Shown in pieces: positions 6,499 to 12,322 of a stretch of 12,322 nucleotides of DNA. Within the stretch, counting starts at the first letter, position 1. Every line of letters begins with the position of its first letter. Below the pieces are notes generated by a model, which was not told the DNA's origin, did not search any database, and was given only the letters and a program-made list of their open reading frames with translations. The stretch comes from JAQVUB01 sp033809415 (GTDB lineage: Bacteria; Verrucomicrobiota; Lentisphaeria; Oligosphaerales; Oligosphaeraceae): the NCBI GenBank assembly GCA_033809415.1, contig JAPXLT010000130.1:1-12322 (forward strand). The letters are read 5' to 3'. The position numbers and the translations under genes were made by a program.

Positions 6499-6530
6499 GC
6501 ACCCTGCCCCCTGTCCCCTGCACCCTTCAA
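6496..6530. repeat. Short CCCTGCA heptamer array overlapping a stop codon
   Basis: After CCTGC come three 7-bp units (ACCCTGC, CCCCTGT, CCCCTGC) and the terminal ACCCTTCAA, the same ending as at 64-72. The minus-strand stop codon of the next gene (TGA, complement of 6527-6529) lies inside that terminal motif, so the repeat abuts, and may have set, the end of the coding sequence. Confidence 0.85.
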
Positions 6531-7012
6531 TAGCCCAATGCTTTCTGGAGTTCCTTCTGAAATTCGCGCAGATCATTCTGGTTGGGCTGACCGGAACCCT
6601 CCGCAGGATTGAAGCCGAGACGTCCCATGCTATCAACAAACCATTCGCCTTTGGCACCGGATGAAAACTCGACATCACCACTGAGCGCAGCGCCAGGGCG
6701 GATCAGCTTGCTGATCGTGACTTTAGTCTTGCCAGCGGCAGAAGAAGAATCATCGCCCGAGTCGTCGTCCTCTTCGTCCCAGTCTTCTTCTGGCAGTTCG
6801 GTGTCGCTCTCTTCGACGACTTCCTCCTTTTTGGCAGGTGCGGGTTTGTCCTGTTTTTTCCAATCCACTTCCAGTTCCGCAGCGACCATGCGCAATTCCA
6901 GATAGGTCATACGGATATCGAACTGCTCTGCCAGCGCTTTCTGCACGTCTGACAGCGACATGCCCTGATTCAGACTTTCCCTGATAAAGGCATCACGTTC
7001 TTTGGTATTCAT
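6527..7012 (-). CDS. Conserved acidic hypothetical protein, PVC-type
   Basis: I do not know a function for this 161-residue protein. Three parts are visible. An N-terminal helical region (residues 1-55) has a helix-turn-helix-like pattern, with MSLSDVQKALAEQFDIRMTY at 18-37 followed by LELRMVAAELEVDW. A strongly acidic, low-complexity linker spans about 63-93. A compact C-terminal domain (97-161) contains IRPGAALSGDVEFSSG, then WFVDSMGRLGF, and a final amphipathic helix. From memory, similar architecture occurs in hypothetical proteins of Verrucomicrobia and relatives. No signal peptide is seen. The start at 7012 is supported by GGAGG (complement of 7021-7025) at 8 nt; an upstream in-frame codon at 7066 lies beyond this site. 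Its stop codon is within a heptamer repeat, so the C-terminus could differ in relatives. Confidence 0.85.
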   Translation of the reverse strand: MNTKERDAFIRESLNQGMSLSDVQKALAEQFDIRMTYLELRMVAAELEVDWKKQDKPAPAKKEEVVEESDTELPEEDWDEEDDDSGDDSSSAAGKTKVTISKLIRPGAALSGDVEFSSGAKGEWFVDSMGRLGFNPAEGSGQPNQNDLREFQKELQKALGY

Positions 7013-7030
7013 GCTAATATCCTCCGACTT

Positions 7031-7059
7031 CTTATAGTTTATGAAAGATTTTTCTGTAA
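7031..7059 (-). promoter_or_regulatory. Possible promoter of the acidic hypothetical gene
   Basis: On the minus strand TATAAG (7036-7031) is a good -10 box (5/6), and TTACAG (7059-7054) lies 17 bp upstream but matches the -35 consensus poorly. The weak -35 and the adjacent 11-bp iterons at 7061-7093 would fit an activator-dependent promoter; this is inference. Confidence 0.4.
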
Positions 7060-7060
7060 C

Positions 7061-7093
7061 GGACACGGACTTTACACGGACGGGACACGGACA
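7061..7093. repeat. Three 11-bp direct repeats (GGACACGGAC)
   Basis: GGACACGGAC occurs at 7061 and 7083, with TTACACGGAC at 7072, giving an exact 11-bp period. A degenerate inverted version (ATCCGCGTG and CATCCGTCT) follows at about 7110-7135. The array lies directly upstream of the probable promoter of the leftward hypothetical gene. It could be a set of regulator sites spaced by one helical turn or another dispersed repeat. Confidence 0.75.
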
Positions 7094-7155
7094 ACCGATC
7101 AGAGCGCAAATCCGCGTGCCCTCCCATCCGTCTAAGCAACAACCCCTATATAAAA

Positions 7156-7176
7156 TTTTCGTGTCTTTTCGTTGTT
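7156..7176. repeat. Half copy of the CACGAAA repeat, reverse orientation
   Basis: TTTTCGTGTCTTTTCGTTGTT is the complement of the arm sequence AACAACGAAAAGACACGAA seen in other copies in this window. It overlaps no gene and lies just beyond the terminator of the nucleotide-sugar operon. Confidence 0.7.
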
Positions 7177-7209
7177 AAAAAATGGGTTGTGGGCATCAGC
7201 CCACAACCC
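7177..7209 (-). terminator. Intrinsic terminator of the sugar-activation operon
   Basis: On the minus strand GGGTTGTGGGC, the loop TGAT and GCCCACAACCC form an 11-bp perfect stem (7209-7199 and 7194-7184), followed by ATTTTTT. It begins 7 bp after the stop of the ROK-like gene, marking the end of the three-gene operon. Confidence 0.95.
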
Positions 7210-7215
7210 CTGGCA

Positions 7216-8670
7216 TTAAACGATTGGCAGACTGGCTGCGGCGGCAGCCTGTCCATGCCGTTTTTCACGTTCATCCGGCTCATAAAAATGCAGGTCGGCC
7301 AGTTCGGGGAATTCGGATTTCAGCACCCGGCGCGCTTCCGACAGGATGATCTCGCCGCCTTTTCCGCTGACCACACGCCCGAGCACTTCCAAGTGGCGCA
7401 CCGGCTTGTAGAACTCACAGAAATGAGCCACTGTATAGCCGAAATAGACGCCGATGGTTTCATAGATGCGGCGGGCGCGTTCATCATCTTTTGCCATCAG
7501 TTCCTGAACCCGTTTCAGGCGCAGCGGAAGCGCATCCGCCGGCAAGTCCGGCATCTCGATGCCGCCCACCGGGATCAGGCGTCCGACAGCCTGTTGTGAG
7601 AAATAGTTGGCGCCAACGCCGAAATCCTTCGACCATTCATCGACGGCGGCATTGGGATTGTAATCCACTGGGGCAAAAGCGAGTTCATTCATCCAGCCCT
7701 TGATCTTCATATTGGTGTCAACATAGCCGCCGGCAAGCGAAGACCCCATGGCCAGGCCGAGAACCGCCCCGTCCTGCAGAGCGATCGATCCCGCCAACGC
7801 CGTGACATCACCGTCATTCTCCAGACGCAGGGGAATCCCCCATTTCTTCTCAAGATTCTTGAAGATCGGAGCAGCCTCGGCATCAAAACGCTCACGCGGA
7901 GTAATTCCGCGGAACAGCGAAGCCACCCGTACACGGCCATCGACATAGACACCGGCTGAACTGCCGCCGATCGCCTCGACACGTGCAGTTGGATCAGCTG
8001 CTTTGATCGCTTTCTCCGCCTCGCGCAGAATCCAATCGATCTGCTCGAAATGCCAGTTGATATCCGTCTGCGGCCTCGGGTCCCAGACATATTCCTCGCT
8101 CAGGATGGGTTCTCCATTGGGTTTCAGCGCCAGCCTGCCGTCTTTGACGACTGCGACTTTGCGGTCGCTGGCGCCCAGATCGAAGCCGATCCGCCACCCC
8201 TTCCAGCTCAGGACAACTGTGCTGCCGTCGCCATCATTGACTTCCGGGACATCGGACGGCGTCGGTGCGTGCACGATGCACATTTCACGCTCATAAGTCA
8301 GGTCGCCCCAGAACTCAGCATCAAAGCGGCGGCAGCCCGAATCGCAATAACAGGCTTGCAGATAACGCACCAGCTCCGCCGGACCATGGATGGTCACCTT
8401 CCAGCCGCCAAACTGCCAAAGCAGAAATTTCAAAAGCCGTTCGACATAAAAATAGTTGGCTGCCGCGCGTGGGTGGCGTGGATCAAAGACTTTTGTATCA
8501 AAGCGGGAGACACGGCCATGATCGCGCTCGACAGCCACCATGAAGGGAACCCCCGCGCCGGAAGCCTCGACTTCCGCCAGGAAGGCACGGTTGGCCAGGA
8601 CCGGCGGACGGAAGGCAGGATCGAGAACCGGGACGATGGCAGGTTTAATCAGTTTGAATTGGGATTTCAT
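7216..8670 (-). CDS. ROK-like sugar kinase-fold (ASKHA) protein with extended N-terminus
   Basis: The 484-residue protein has ROK/ASKHA nucleotide-binding motifs in its second part: phosphate-1 GFDLGASD at 162-169, LENDGD at 283-288 where D286 matches the catalytic base of ROK kinases, phosphate-2 LAMGSSLAGGYV at 306-317, and an adenosine-type GRVVSGKGG at 431-439. About 155 residues precede these motifs and do not resemble a ROK repressor helix-turn-helix. The usual ROK zinc motif (CxCGxxGC) is absent from its normal place. It is last in the operon, 30 bp after the NahK-like gene, with AAGGAG 6 nt before its ATG. By context it phosphorylates or senses a sugar in the same pathway. It could be a glucokinase-like or N-acetylhexosamine kinase, or a non-catalytic sensor; sequence alone does not decide. 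Confidence 0.82.
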   Translation of the reverse strand: MKSQFKLIKPAIVPVLDPAFRPPVLANRAFLAEVEASGAGVPFMVAVERDHGRVSRFDTKVFDPRHPRAAANYFYVERLLKFLLWQFGGWKVTIHGPAELVRYLQACYCDSGCRRFDAEFWGDLTYEREMCIVHAPTPSDVPEVNDGDGSTVVLSWKGWRIGFDLGASDRKVAVVKDGRLALKPNGEPILSEEYVWDPRPQTDINWHFEQIDWILREAEKAIKAADPTARVEAIGGSSAGVYVDGRVRVASLFRGITPRERFDAEAAPIFKNLEKKWGIPLRLENDGDVTALAGSIALQDGAVLGLAMGSSLAGGYVDTNMKIKGWMNELAFAPVDYNPNAAVDEWSKDFGVGANYFSQQAVGRLIPVGGIEMPDLPADALPLRLKRVQELMAKDDERARRIYETIGVYFGYTVAHFCEFYKPVRHLEVLGRVVSGKGGEIILSEARRVLKSEFPELADLHFYEPDEREKRHGQAAAAASLPIV

Positions 8671-8700
8671 GAAGGCTCCTTTTTTTTGACGTGATTATTC

Positions 8701-9843
8701 TTATCGGCATCCGGCATTGTAAAGTTCAGATTGATGTTTGGCAACGATCGCTTCCATCTCATCGCTGAGTTCTTCCATCTGGCGCACCATTTCGAACTGC
8801 GTGCGGCAGCGGTCCAGGTTATGACCATCGCGATGCACCTTGAAATATACATCCCCCTCGAGATAGTCGGTCAAAAAGCGCAGACCAATTTCAAAAGTGA
8901 TCAGGCGTCCGGAAAAGGCCAGCAAGTTGATTTCATCCGAAGTCAGAAAATCCCCTGCGCTTTCGAGGTACCCGCGCACCAGCTCACTGAAGTATTCAAG
9001 CGAAAAGCGCACTTTGCTCAAGTCCTTCTCATCCTCGGCGGCATTGACTGTCGACGTGCGCACCTCATCGCCAAAATCATAGAGTATGGAACCCGGCATC
9101 ACAGTATCCAGATCAATGACGCAGATTCCTTTGCCATCGCTGTCATTCATCATCACATTGTTAATCTTGGTGTCATTGTGGGTGACACTGCTCGGCAGTC
9201 GTCCACTGTCCAAAAGATCCACAATGACCGATGTTTTATCCCGACGGGCCAATACAAAATCAATTTCCGCACGCGCCGAGGCAGCACGTCCTAATGCGTC
9301 TGCTTCGAGGACTTCAAGGAATCTTTCGAAGCGTTTCGGGGTATGATGGAAGCCGGGGATCACCTCGAAAAGCGGCTCGCCGGGCAAATCTCGCAGCATA
9401 CCCTGGAATCTGCCAAAAGCCTTGGCGGCTTCGTAAGCCTGACGCGGTGAAGAGACATAATCTATGGTAGTGGCGTGCTCGACAAAGACATAAGCGCGCC
9501 AGTAGTTGCCGTCGGGGTCCAGGTAATACGGCTTGTTATCGCGGGCATAGACCAGGCAGAGCGCTTCGCGACTGTAATCACTGCCAGGAATTGCTTCTAT
9601 CTTCTTACGGAGATGCTTGGTGACCCGCTCGATGTTGTCCATCATTTCCGGAACATGCGGAAAGACTTTATGGTTAATCCGCTGGACGATATAATACACA
9701 TCTCTTCCGCCTTGCTTAATTTTCATGCGATAAGTATCATTAATGTGTCCGGAACCCCAGGGTTCCGCATCTACATAGGTGCCGCGAAAGCGGAAAAAAG
9801 GCACAATTTTCCTCAGGTCGTGCTTCAGAACCTTACTACTCAC
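8701..9843 (-). CDS. NahK-like N-acetylhexosamine 1-kinase (APH-fold phosphotransferase)
   Basis: The 380-residue protein belongs to the aminoglycoside-phosphotransferase fold and closely resembles N-acetylhexosamine 1-kinase (NahK/LnpB). That enzyme phosphorylates GlcNAc or GalNAc at the anomeric carbon with ATP. Diagnostic segments are GSGHINDTY at 30-38 (nucleotide loop), YIVQRINHKVF (51-61), THNDTKINNV at 221-230 with catalytic D224, and CVIDLDTVMPG at 241-251 with the metal-binding aspartates, followed by YDFGDEVR. Length is close to the roughly 360 residues of NahK. Translation starts at GTG (9843-9841), supported by AGGAG 7 nt upstream. The preceding gene is a sugar-1-phosphate nucleotidyltransferase, 43 bp away, which would use the product. 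The exact sugar could also be another hexose. Confidence 0.88.
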   Translation of the reverse strand: MSSKVLKHDLRKIVPFFRFRGTYVDAEPWGSGHINDTYRMKIKQGGRDVYYIVQRINHKVFPHVPEMMDNIERVTKHLRKKIEAIPGSDYSREALCLVYARDNKPYYLDPDGNYWRAYVFVEHATTIDYVSSPRQAYEAAKAFGRFQGMLRDLPGEPLFEVIPGFHHTPKRFERFLEVLEADALGRAASARAEIDFVLARRDKTSVIVDLLDSGRLPSSVTHNDTKINNVMMNDSDGKGICVIDLDTVMPGSILYDFGDEVRTSTVNAAEDEKDLSKVRFSLEYFSELVRGYLESAGDFLTSDEINLLAFSGRLITFEIGLRFLTDYLEGDVYFKVHRDGHNLDRCRTQFEMVRQMEELSDEMEAIVAKHQSELYNAGCR

Positions 9844-9886
9844 TTCTGTTCTCCTGTCAGATTATAAATTAAAGATAAAGATATGA

Positions 9887-10795
9887 TTAACGCCAAAGAT
9901 GTTCCGGGTAGACTCCACGGGCAGTCAATTCCGCGATTTTCTCGACTACCATTGCACGGTCTTCGGCATACGTCATGCCAAACCAACATTCTGGCGTATT
10001 CAGCACCTTCGTGCGGCATTCGCCGCGTTTGATCAGGGTGTCAACCACCGTCGGAATGAAAAATTCACTTTTCAGCTCTTGTCCGTGACTTTGCAGAAAT
10101 TCACGGAAGAGGCCTTCCATTTTATCGAAGAGGCTTGCCGAGAAGCCCCACAGGTTGAGGGAGGCGGGTTCTTCGCCGGTGAGCGGCTGCCAATTTCCGT
10201 CCGCATCCTTGAAGCGTGCTCCGCCATTGCAGGGTTCGATGCTGGTGCGTTCGACAACATCCTCGAGGAAGCCATCCTTCGAGACTTTACAGATGCCGCG
10301 CGAGACCGTTCCGTGTTCGGAAAGGCTATTGGCCAGGCGGTATGCCACCATCGCATAGGTCTGATCATCACAGGCCTTCGAGCGCAGAAAATCCGCCAGC
10401 ACCTGATACGACTGCGCACCATAAAAGTCATCAGCATTAATAGCTCCGAAAGCCCCTTGAATAGCAGCACGCGCCGACCAGATGGCATGCCCAGTTCCCC
10501 AAGGCTTCTGACGTTCCGGCGGACAAACAAAACCTGCCGGTAAATCGTTCAGCTTCTGGCAAACGTAGCGTGCTTCCAGCTTGTCTTTGAGCTTATCGCC
10601 GAAATGCTCGCGGAGAGGCTCCTCAAGTTCTTCGCGAATGATAAAAACAACACTTCGAAAACCGGCTCGCCATGCATCATAAACCGAATAGTCCAGGACG
10701 AATTCGCCATCGGGGCCGACCGGGTCCATTTGTTTGATGCCGCCATAACGGCTGCCCATGCCGGCTGCAAGTACCAAGAGTGTTGGGGATTCCAT
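9887..10795 (-). CDS. Sugar-1-phosphate nucleotidyltransferase
   Basis: This 302-residue GT-A-fold nucleotidyltransferase joins a sugar-1-phosphate to an NTP, giving a nucleotide sugar and pyrophosphate. The N-terminal LVLAAGMGSRYGGIKQ (7-22) is the nucleotide-binding signature, with glycine-rich and basic residues for the triphosphate. RQKPWGTGHAIWSA at 95-108 is the second nucleotide/sugar motif. NADDFYG at 120-126 holds the metal-binding aspartate. C-terminal hexapeptide repeats, as in GlmU, are absent. It is first in the operon, with AAAGGA about 10 nt before its ATG. Pairing with the NahK-like kinase suggests UDP-GlcNAc/GalNAc or a related hexose as product; the base specificity (UTP, dTTP or other) is not evident. 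Confidence 0.9.
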   Translation of the reverse strand: MESPTLLVLAAGMGSRYGGIKQMDPVGPDGEFVLDYSVYDAWRAGFRSVVFIIREELEEPLREHFGDKLKDKLEARYVCQKLNDLPAGFVCPPERQKPWGTGHAIWSARAAIQGAFGAINADDFYGAQSYQVLADFLRSKACDDQTYAMVAYRLANSLSEHGTVSRGICKVSKDGFLEDVVERTSIEPCNGGARFKDADGNWQPLTGEEPASLNLWGFSASLFDKMEGLFREFLQSHGQELKSEFFIPTVVDTLIKRGECRTKVLNTPECWFGMTYAEDRAMVVEKIAELTARGVYPEHLWR

Positions 10796-10919
10796 CGCGT
10801 GATCTTCCTTTCCATGCTGTCAGGTATCGGGAAAAAGTTAATGTAATACCTCTCGCCGGAAAAGCACTCCGCACCGTCGATTTTCACGCATGAAAGTTGC
10901 CTGAAATATCCTGCATGGG

Positions 10920-10991
10920 GTAATGCATCAGTAAGCAGGGAGCAGTTTTTTTACAACGAAAGACACGAATGGACACGAAAAAATTTCATGG
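10920..10991. mobile_element. Solitary arm of the 193-bp palindromic element
   Basis: GTAATGCATCAGTAA at 10920-10934 matches the end of the element at 4678. Downstream, ACAACGAAAGACACGAATGG and ATTTCATGG (10953-10991) match its inner arm, especially the complement of the right arm (4791-4870). No second arm or inner stem follows, so this is a half copy. It sits 26 bp beyond the amidohydrolase stop, in the 222-bp gap upstream of the nucleotidyltransferase. The rest of that gap shows no gene and no convincing promoter. Confidence 0.75.
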
Positions 10992-11017
10992 TTGCTCGGT
11001 CGGAATTAATATGCGGC

Positions 11018-12172
11018 TCAGGGCACTGGTTGGCCATTGATCAATACCGTGACGATCTTGTTGTCCAATTCGAAAATCGACCCTTTGGAGATGATGATAT
11101 CGGCATCTTTTCCGGCTTCGATTGATCCCACTCGATCTTCGATGCCGACATGCCGGGCTGGATTGATGGTGATGCTCTGCAAAGCGGCAAAAGGTTCCAT
11201 GCCAGCCTTGATGGCCAGTGCTGCCATGGTTGCCAGATGTTCCTGGGGCACTACCTGCGAGTCGGTAATGATCGAAACTTGACAGCCGGCCTTGGCCAGA
11301 ATGCCAGGTGTAGCAAAAGTCCTGTTTCGTACTTCCGGCTTACTGGCCGACATCCAGCTCGGACCAACGGCTAGCGGGTAGCCCTCCTTGGCAAGTTCAT
11401 CAGCAATCAAATGCCCATCGGTGCAATGCTCGATGGTCAGCCTGACATTGAATTCTTTGGCAATGCGAATTGCGGTGAAGATGTCATCAGCCCGGTGGGC
11501 ATGAGCCTTCAAAGGAATTTCACCCTGTAGCACGGGAATCAGCGCTTCCAGCTTCATGTCATATGCAGGCTTCTTGCTGATGTCCTTGCCGGCCGCATTC
11601 TTGCGAGCCAGATAATCCTGCGCCTTGGCCAGACATTCACGCAACTTTGCCGCCGTCGTCATCCGGGTGGTGACGCTTTTTTCGCGGTAGCTGAATTTCG
11701 GATTCTCGCCGAAAGCACATTTCATACCGATACGTCGGCGTACAACCATGTTATCAACTCTCAGCCCTACGGTTTTTATGGCCACAAAAGTGCCACCAAG
11801 GACATTGGCGCTGCCTGGGCCGGTTGCCACGCAGGTCACTCCTGCCCGTGCTGCCAGCTGGAAGTACGGATTTTGCGGGTCTATGCCGTCGATGGCATCA
11901 AGATGAGGGGAAACGGTGTCGTTATACTCATTGTAGTCACCGAGATCGCGTGTCCCAAATGCCGAAAGCCCAATATGACAGTGAGCCTCGACTAAGCCCG
12001 GCCAGACTTGCAGCCCAGTAGCATCAATTTCAGGCGTGTCGCGAGGTACGCGCAAGTTTTTACCCATGCGTGATATCTTTCCATCGCTGATCAGGATATC
12101 CCTCACGGTGGCTTTGGGGTTGATGGCATCATGAACCATGCCATTGCGGATAATAAGGGTGTTATTCATCAT
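11018..12172 (-). CDS. Metal-dependent amidohydrolase (imidazolonepropionase/dihydroorotase-like)
   Basis: The 384-residue protein is a cyclic-amidohydrolase-superfamily member. It has the N-terminal beta-sandwich, then GLVEAHCHIGL with the HxH metal pair (H64, H66), KAHAHRADDI with H224/H226, IEHCTDGH with H249, and ITDSQ with the catalytic D304. A conserved stretch (TGPGSANVLGG at 117-127, then AFGENPKF at 153-160) marks a subgroup common in Firmicutes, Thermotogae and others whose substrate I do not know. The C-terminal GSIEAGKDADIII (near 345-360) is the usual closing strand motif. Two consecutive ATGs (12172, 12169) follow GGAG (complement of 12177-12180); the second has the better 7-nt spacing, so the first Met may be skipped. 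It has its own promoter, and no partner gene is adjacent. It may hydrolyse a cyclic amide or a dipeptide-like substrate. Confidence 0.9.
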   Translation of the reverse strand: MMNNTLIIRNGMVHDAINPKATVRDILISDGKISRMGKNLRVPRDTPEIDATGLQVWPGLVEAHCHIGLSAFGTRDLGDYNEYNDTVSPHLDAIDGIDPQNPYFQLAARAGVTCVATGPGSANVLGGTFVAIKTVGLRVDNMVVRRRIGMKCAFGENPKFSYREKSVTTRMTTAAKLRECLAKAQDYLARKNAAGKDISKKPAYDMKLEALIPVLQGEIPLKAHAHRADDIFTAIRIAKEFNVRLTIEHCTDGHLIADELAKEGYPLAVGPSWMSASKPEVRNRTFATPGILAKAGCQVSIITDSQVVPQEHLATMAALAIKAGMEPFAALQSITINPARHVGIEDRVGSIEAGKDADIIISKGSIFELDNKIVTVLINGQPVP

Positions 12173-12214
12173 AAGACTCCAAATGGTGTGAGAACGAAAA
12201 ATGACATTCTGCTT

Positions 12215-12243
12215 AGTATAAAGTGATGAAAAGGCAGTTGCAA
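12215..12243 (-). promoter_or_regulatory. Probable sigma-70 promoter of the amidohydrolase gene
   Basis: On the minus strand TTGCAA (12243-12238) and TATACT (12220-12215) are spaced by 17 bp. The -10 box matches 5 of 6 and the -35 4 of 6 consensus positions. It places the transcript start about 35 nt upstream of the first ATG. Confidence 0.6.
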
Positions 12244-12296
12244 GCCGACAGGCACAAAAATTTCACTGGTGCTCCGTAACGGGTCAGTCTTCTGTA

Positions 12297-12322
12297 GTGC
12301 GGTGTGCGGTATGCGTGGTGCG
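12297..12322. repeat. Start of a second heptamer array (GTGCGGT) at the window edge
   Basis: GTGCGGT at 12297 and 12304, a variant ATGCGTG at 12311 and GTGCG at 12318 keep a 7-bp register until the window ends. Only three and a half units are visible, so this is suggestive. The preceding 50 bp hold no gene. Confidence 0.45.

Noticed and set aside
7216..8670. CYCDSGC near residue 107 read as the ROK zinc motif
   Set aside because: The spacing (C-x-C-x3-C) differs from the ROK C-x-C-x4-C, and it lies before the first phosphate motif rather than after the second.
8050..8694. 214-codon open frame on the plus strand
   Set aside because: It is antisense to the ROK-like gene; the opposite strand has ASKHA motifs and an operon context.

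Overview
The window is a chromosomal segment of about 50% G+C from a free-living or gut-type bacterium. Two things suggest the PVC superphylum (Lentisphaerae/Victivallales or a relative): the intergenic spaces are littered with CACGAAA-type palindromes and CCCTGCA heptamer arrays, and a small acidic protein (6527-7012) resembles one I associate with Verrucomicrobia and relatives. This is inference from memory of such genomes; no rRNA or other phylogenetic marker except ribosomal protein L27 is present.

Layout. Left block (90-2804, + strand): a PIG3-type NAD(P)H:quinone oxidoreductase, then an HpcH/HpaI-family aldolase whose stop overlaps the start of a D-2-hydroxyacid dehydrogenase. This block meets, across a 20-bp perfect palindrome, a leftward Gfo/Idh/MocA oxidoreductase (2902-4182) that lies downstream of rpmA (L27, 4287-4544). 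A divergent intergenic region follows. It contains the rpmA promoter, a 193-bp palindromic MITE-like insertion flanked by a perfect 7-bp direct repeat, and a tatD promoter. Then come a TatD-family hydrolase (4949-5794) and an exported thioredoxin-fold protein (5861-6337) that ends in a strong intrinsic terminator. A palindrome plus heptamer array separates it from the leftward 161-residue acidic hypothetical protein.

Right block (7216-10795, - strand): a tight three-gene operon read right to left. It encodes a sugar-1-phosphate nucleotidyltransferase, a NahK-like anomeric hexosamine kinase and a 484-residue ROK-like ASKHA protein, and it ends at a textbook intrinsic terminator (7177-7209). 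Together these look like a route from a free (amino) sugar to sugar-1-phosphate and then nucleotide-sugar. The last gene (11018-12172, - strand) is a metal-dependent amidohydrolase with its own promoter.

The most notable non-coding observation is the 193-bp element at 4678-4870. It has 15-bp inverted ends, long inverted arms, a CAAAAGC target duplication and a solitary arm of the same family at 10920-10991. No phage, CRISPR, tRNA or rRNA was seen.
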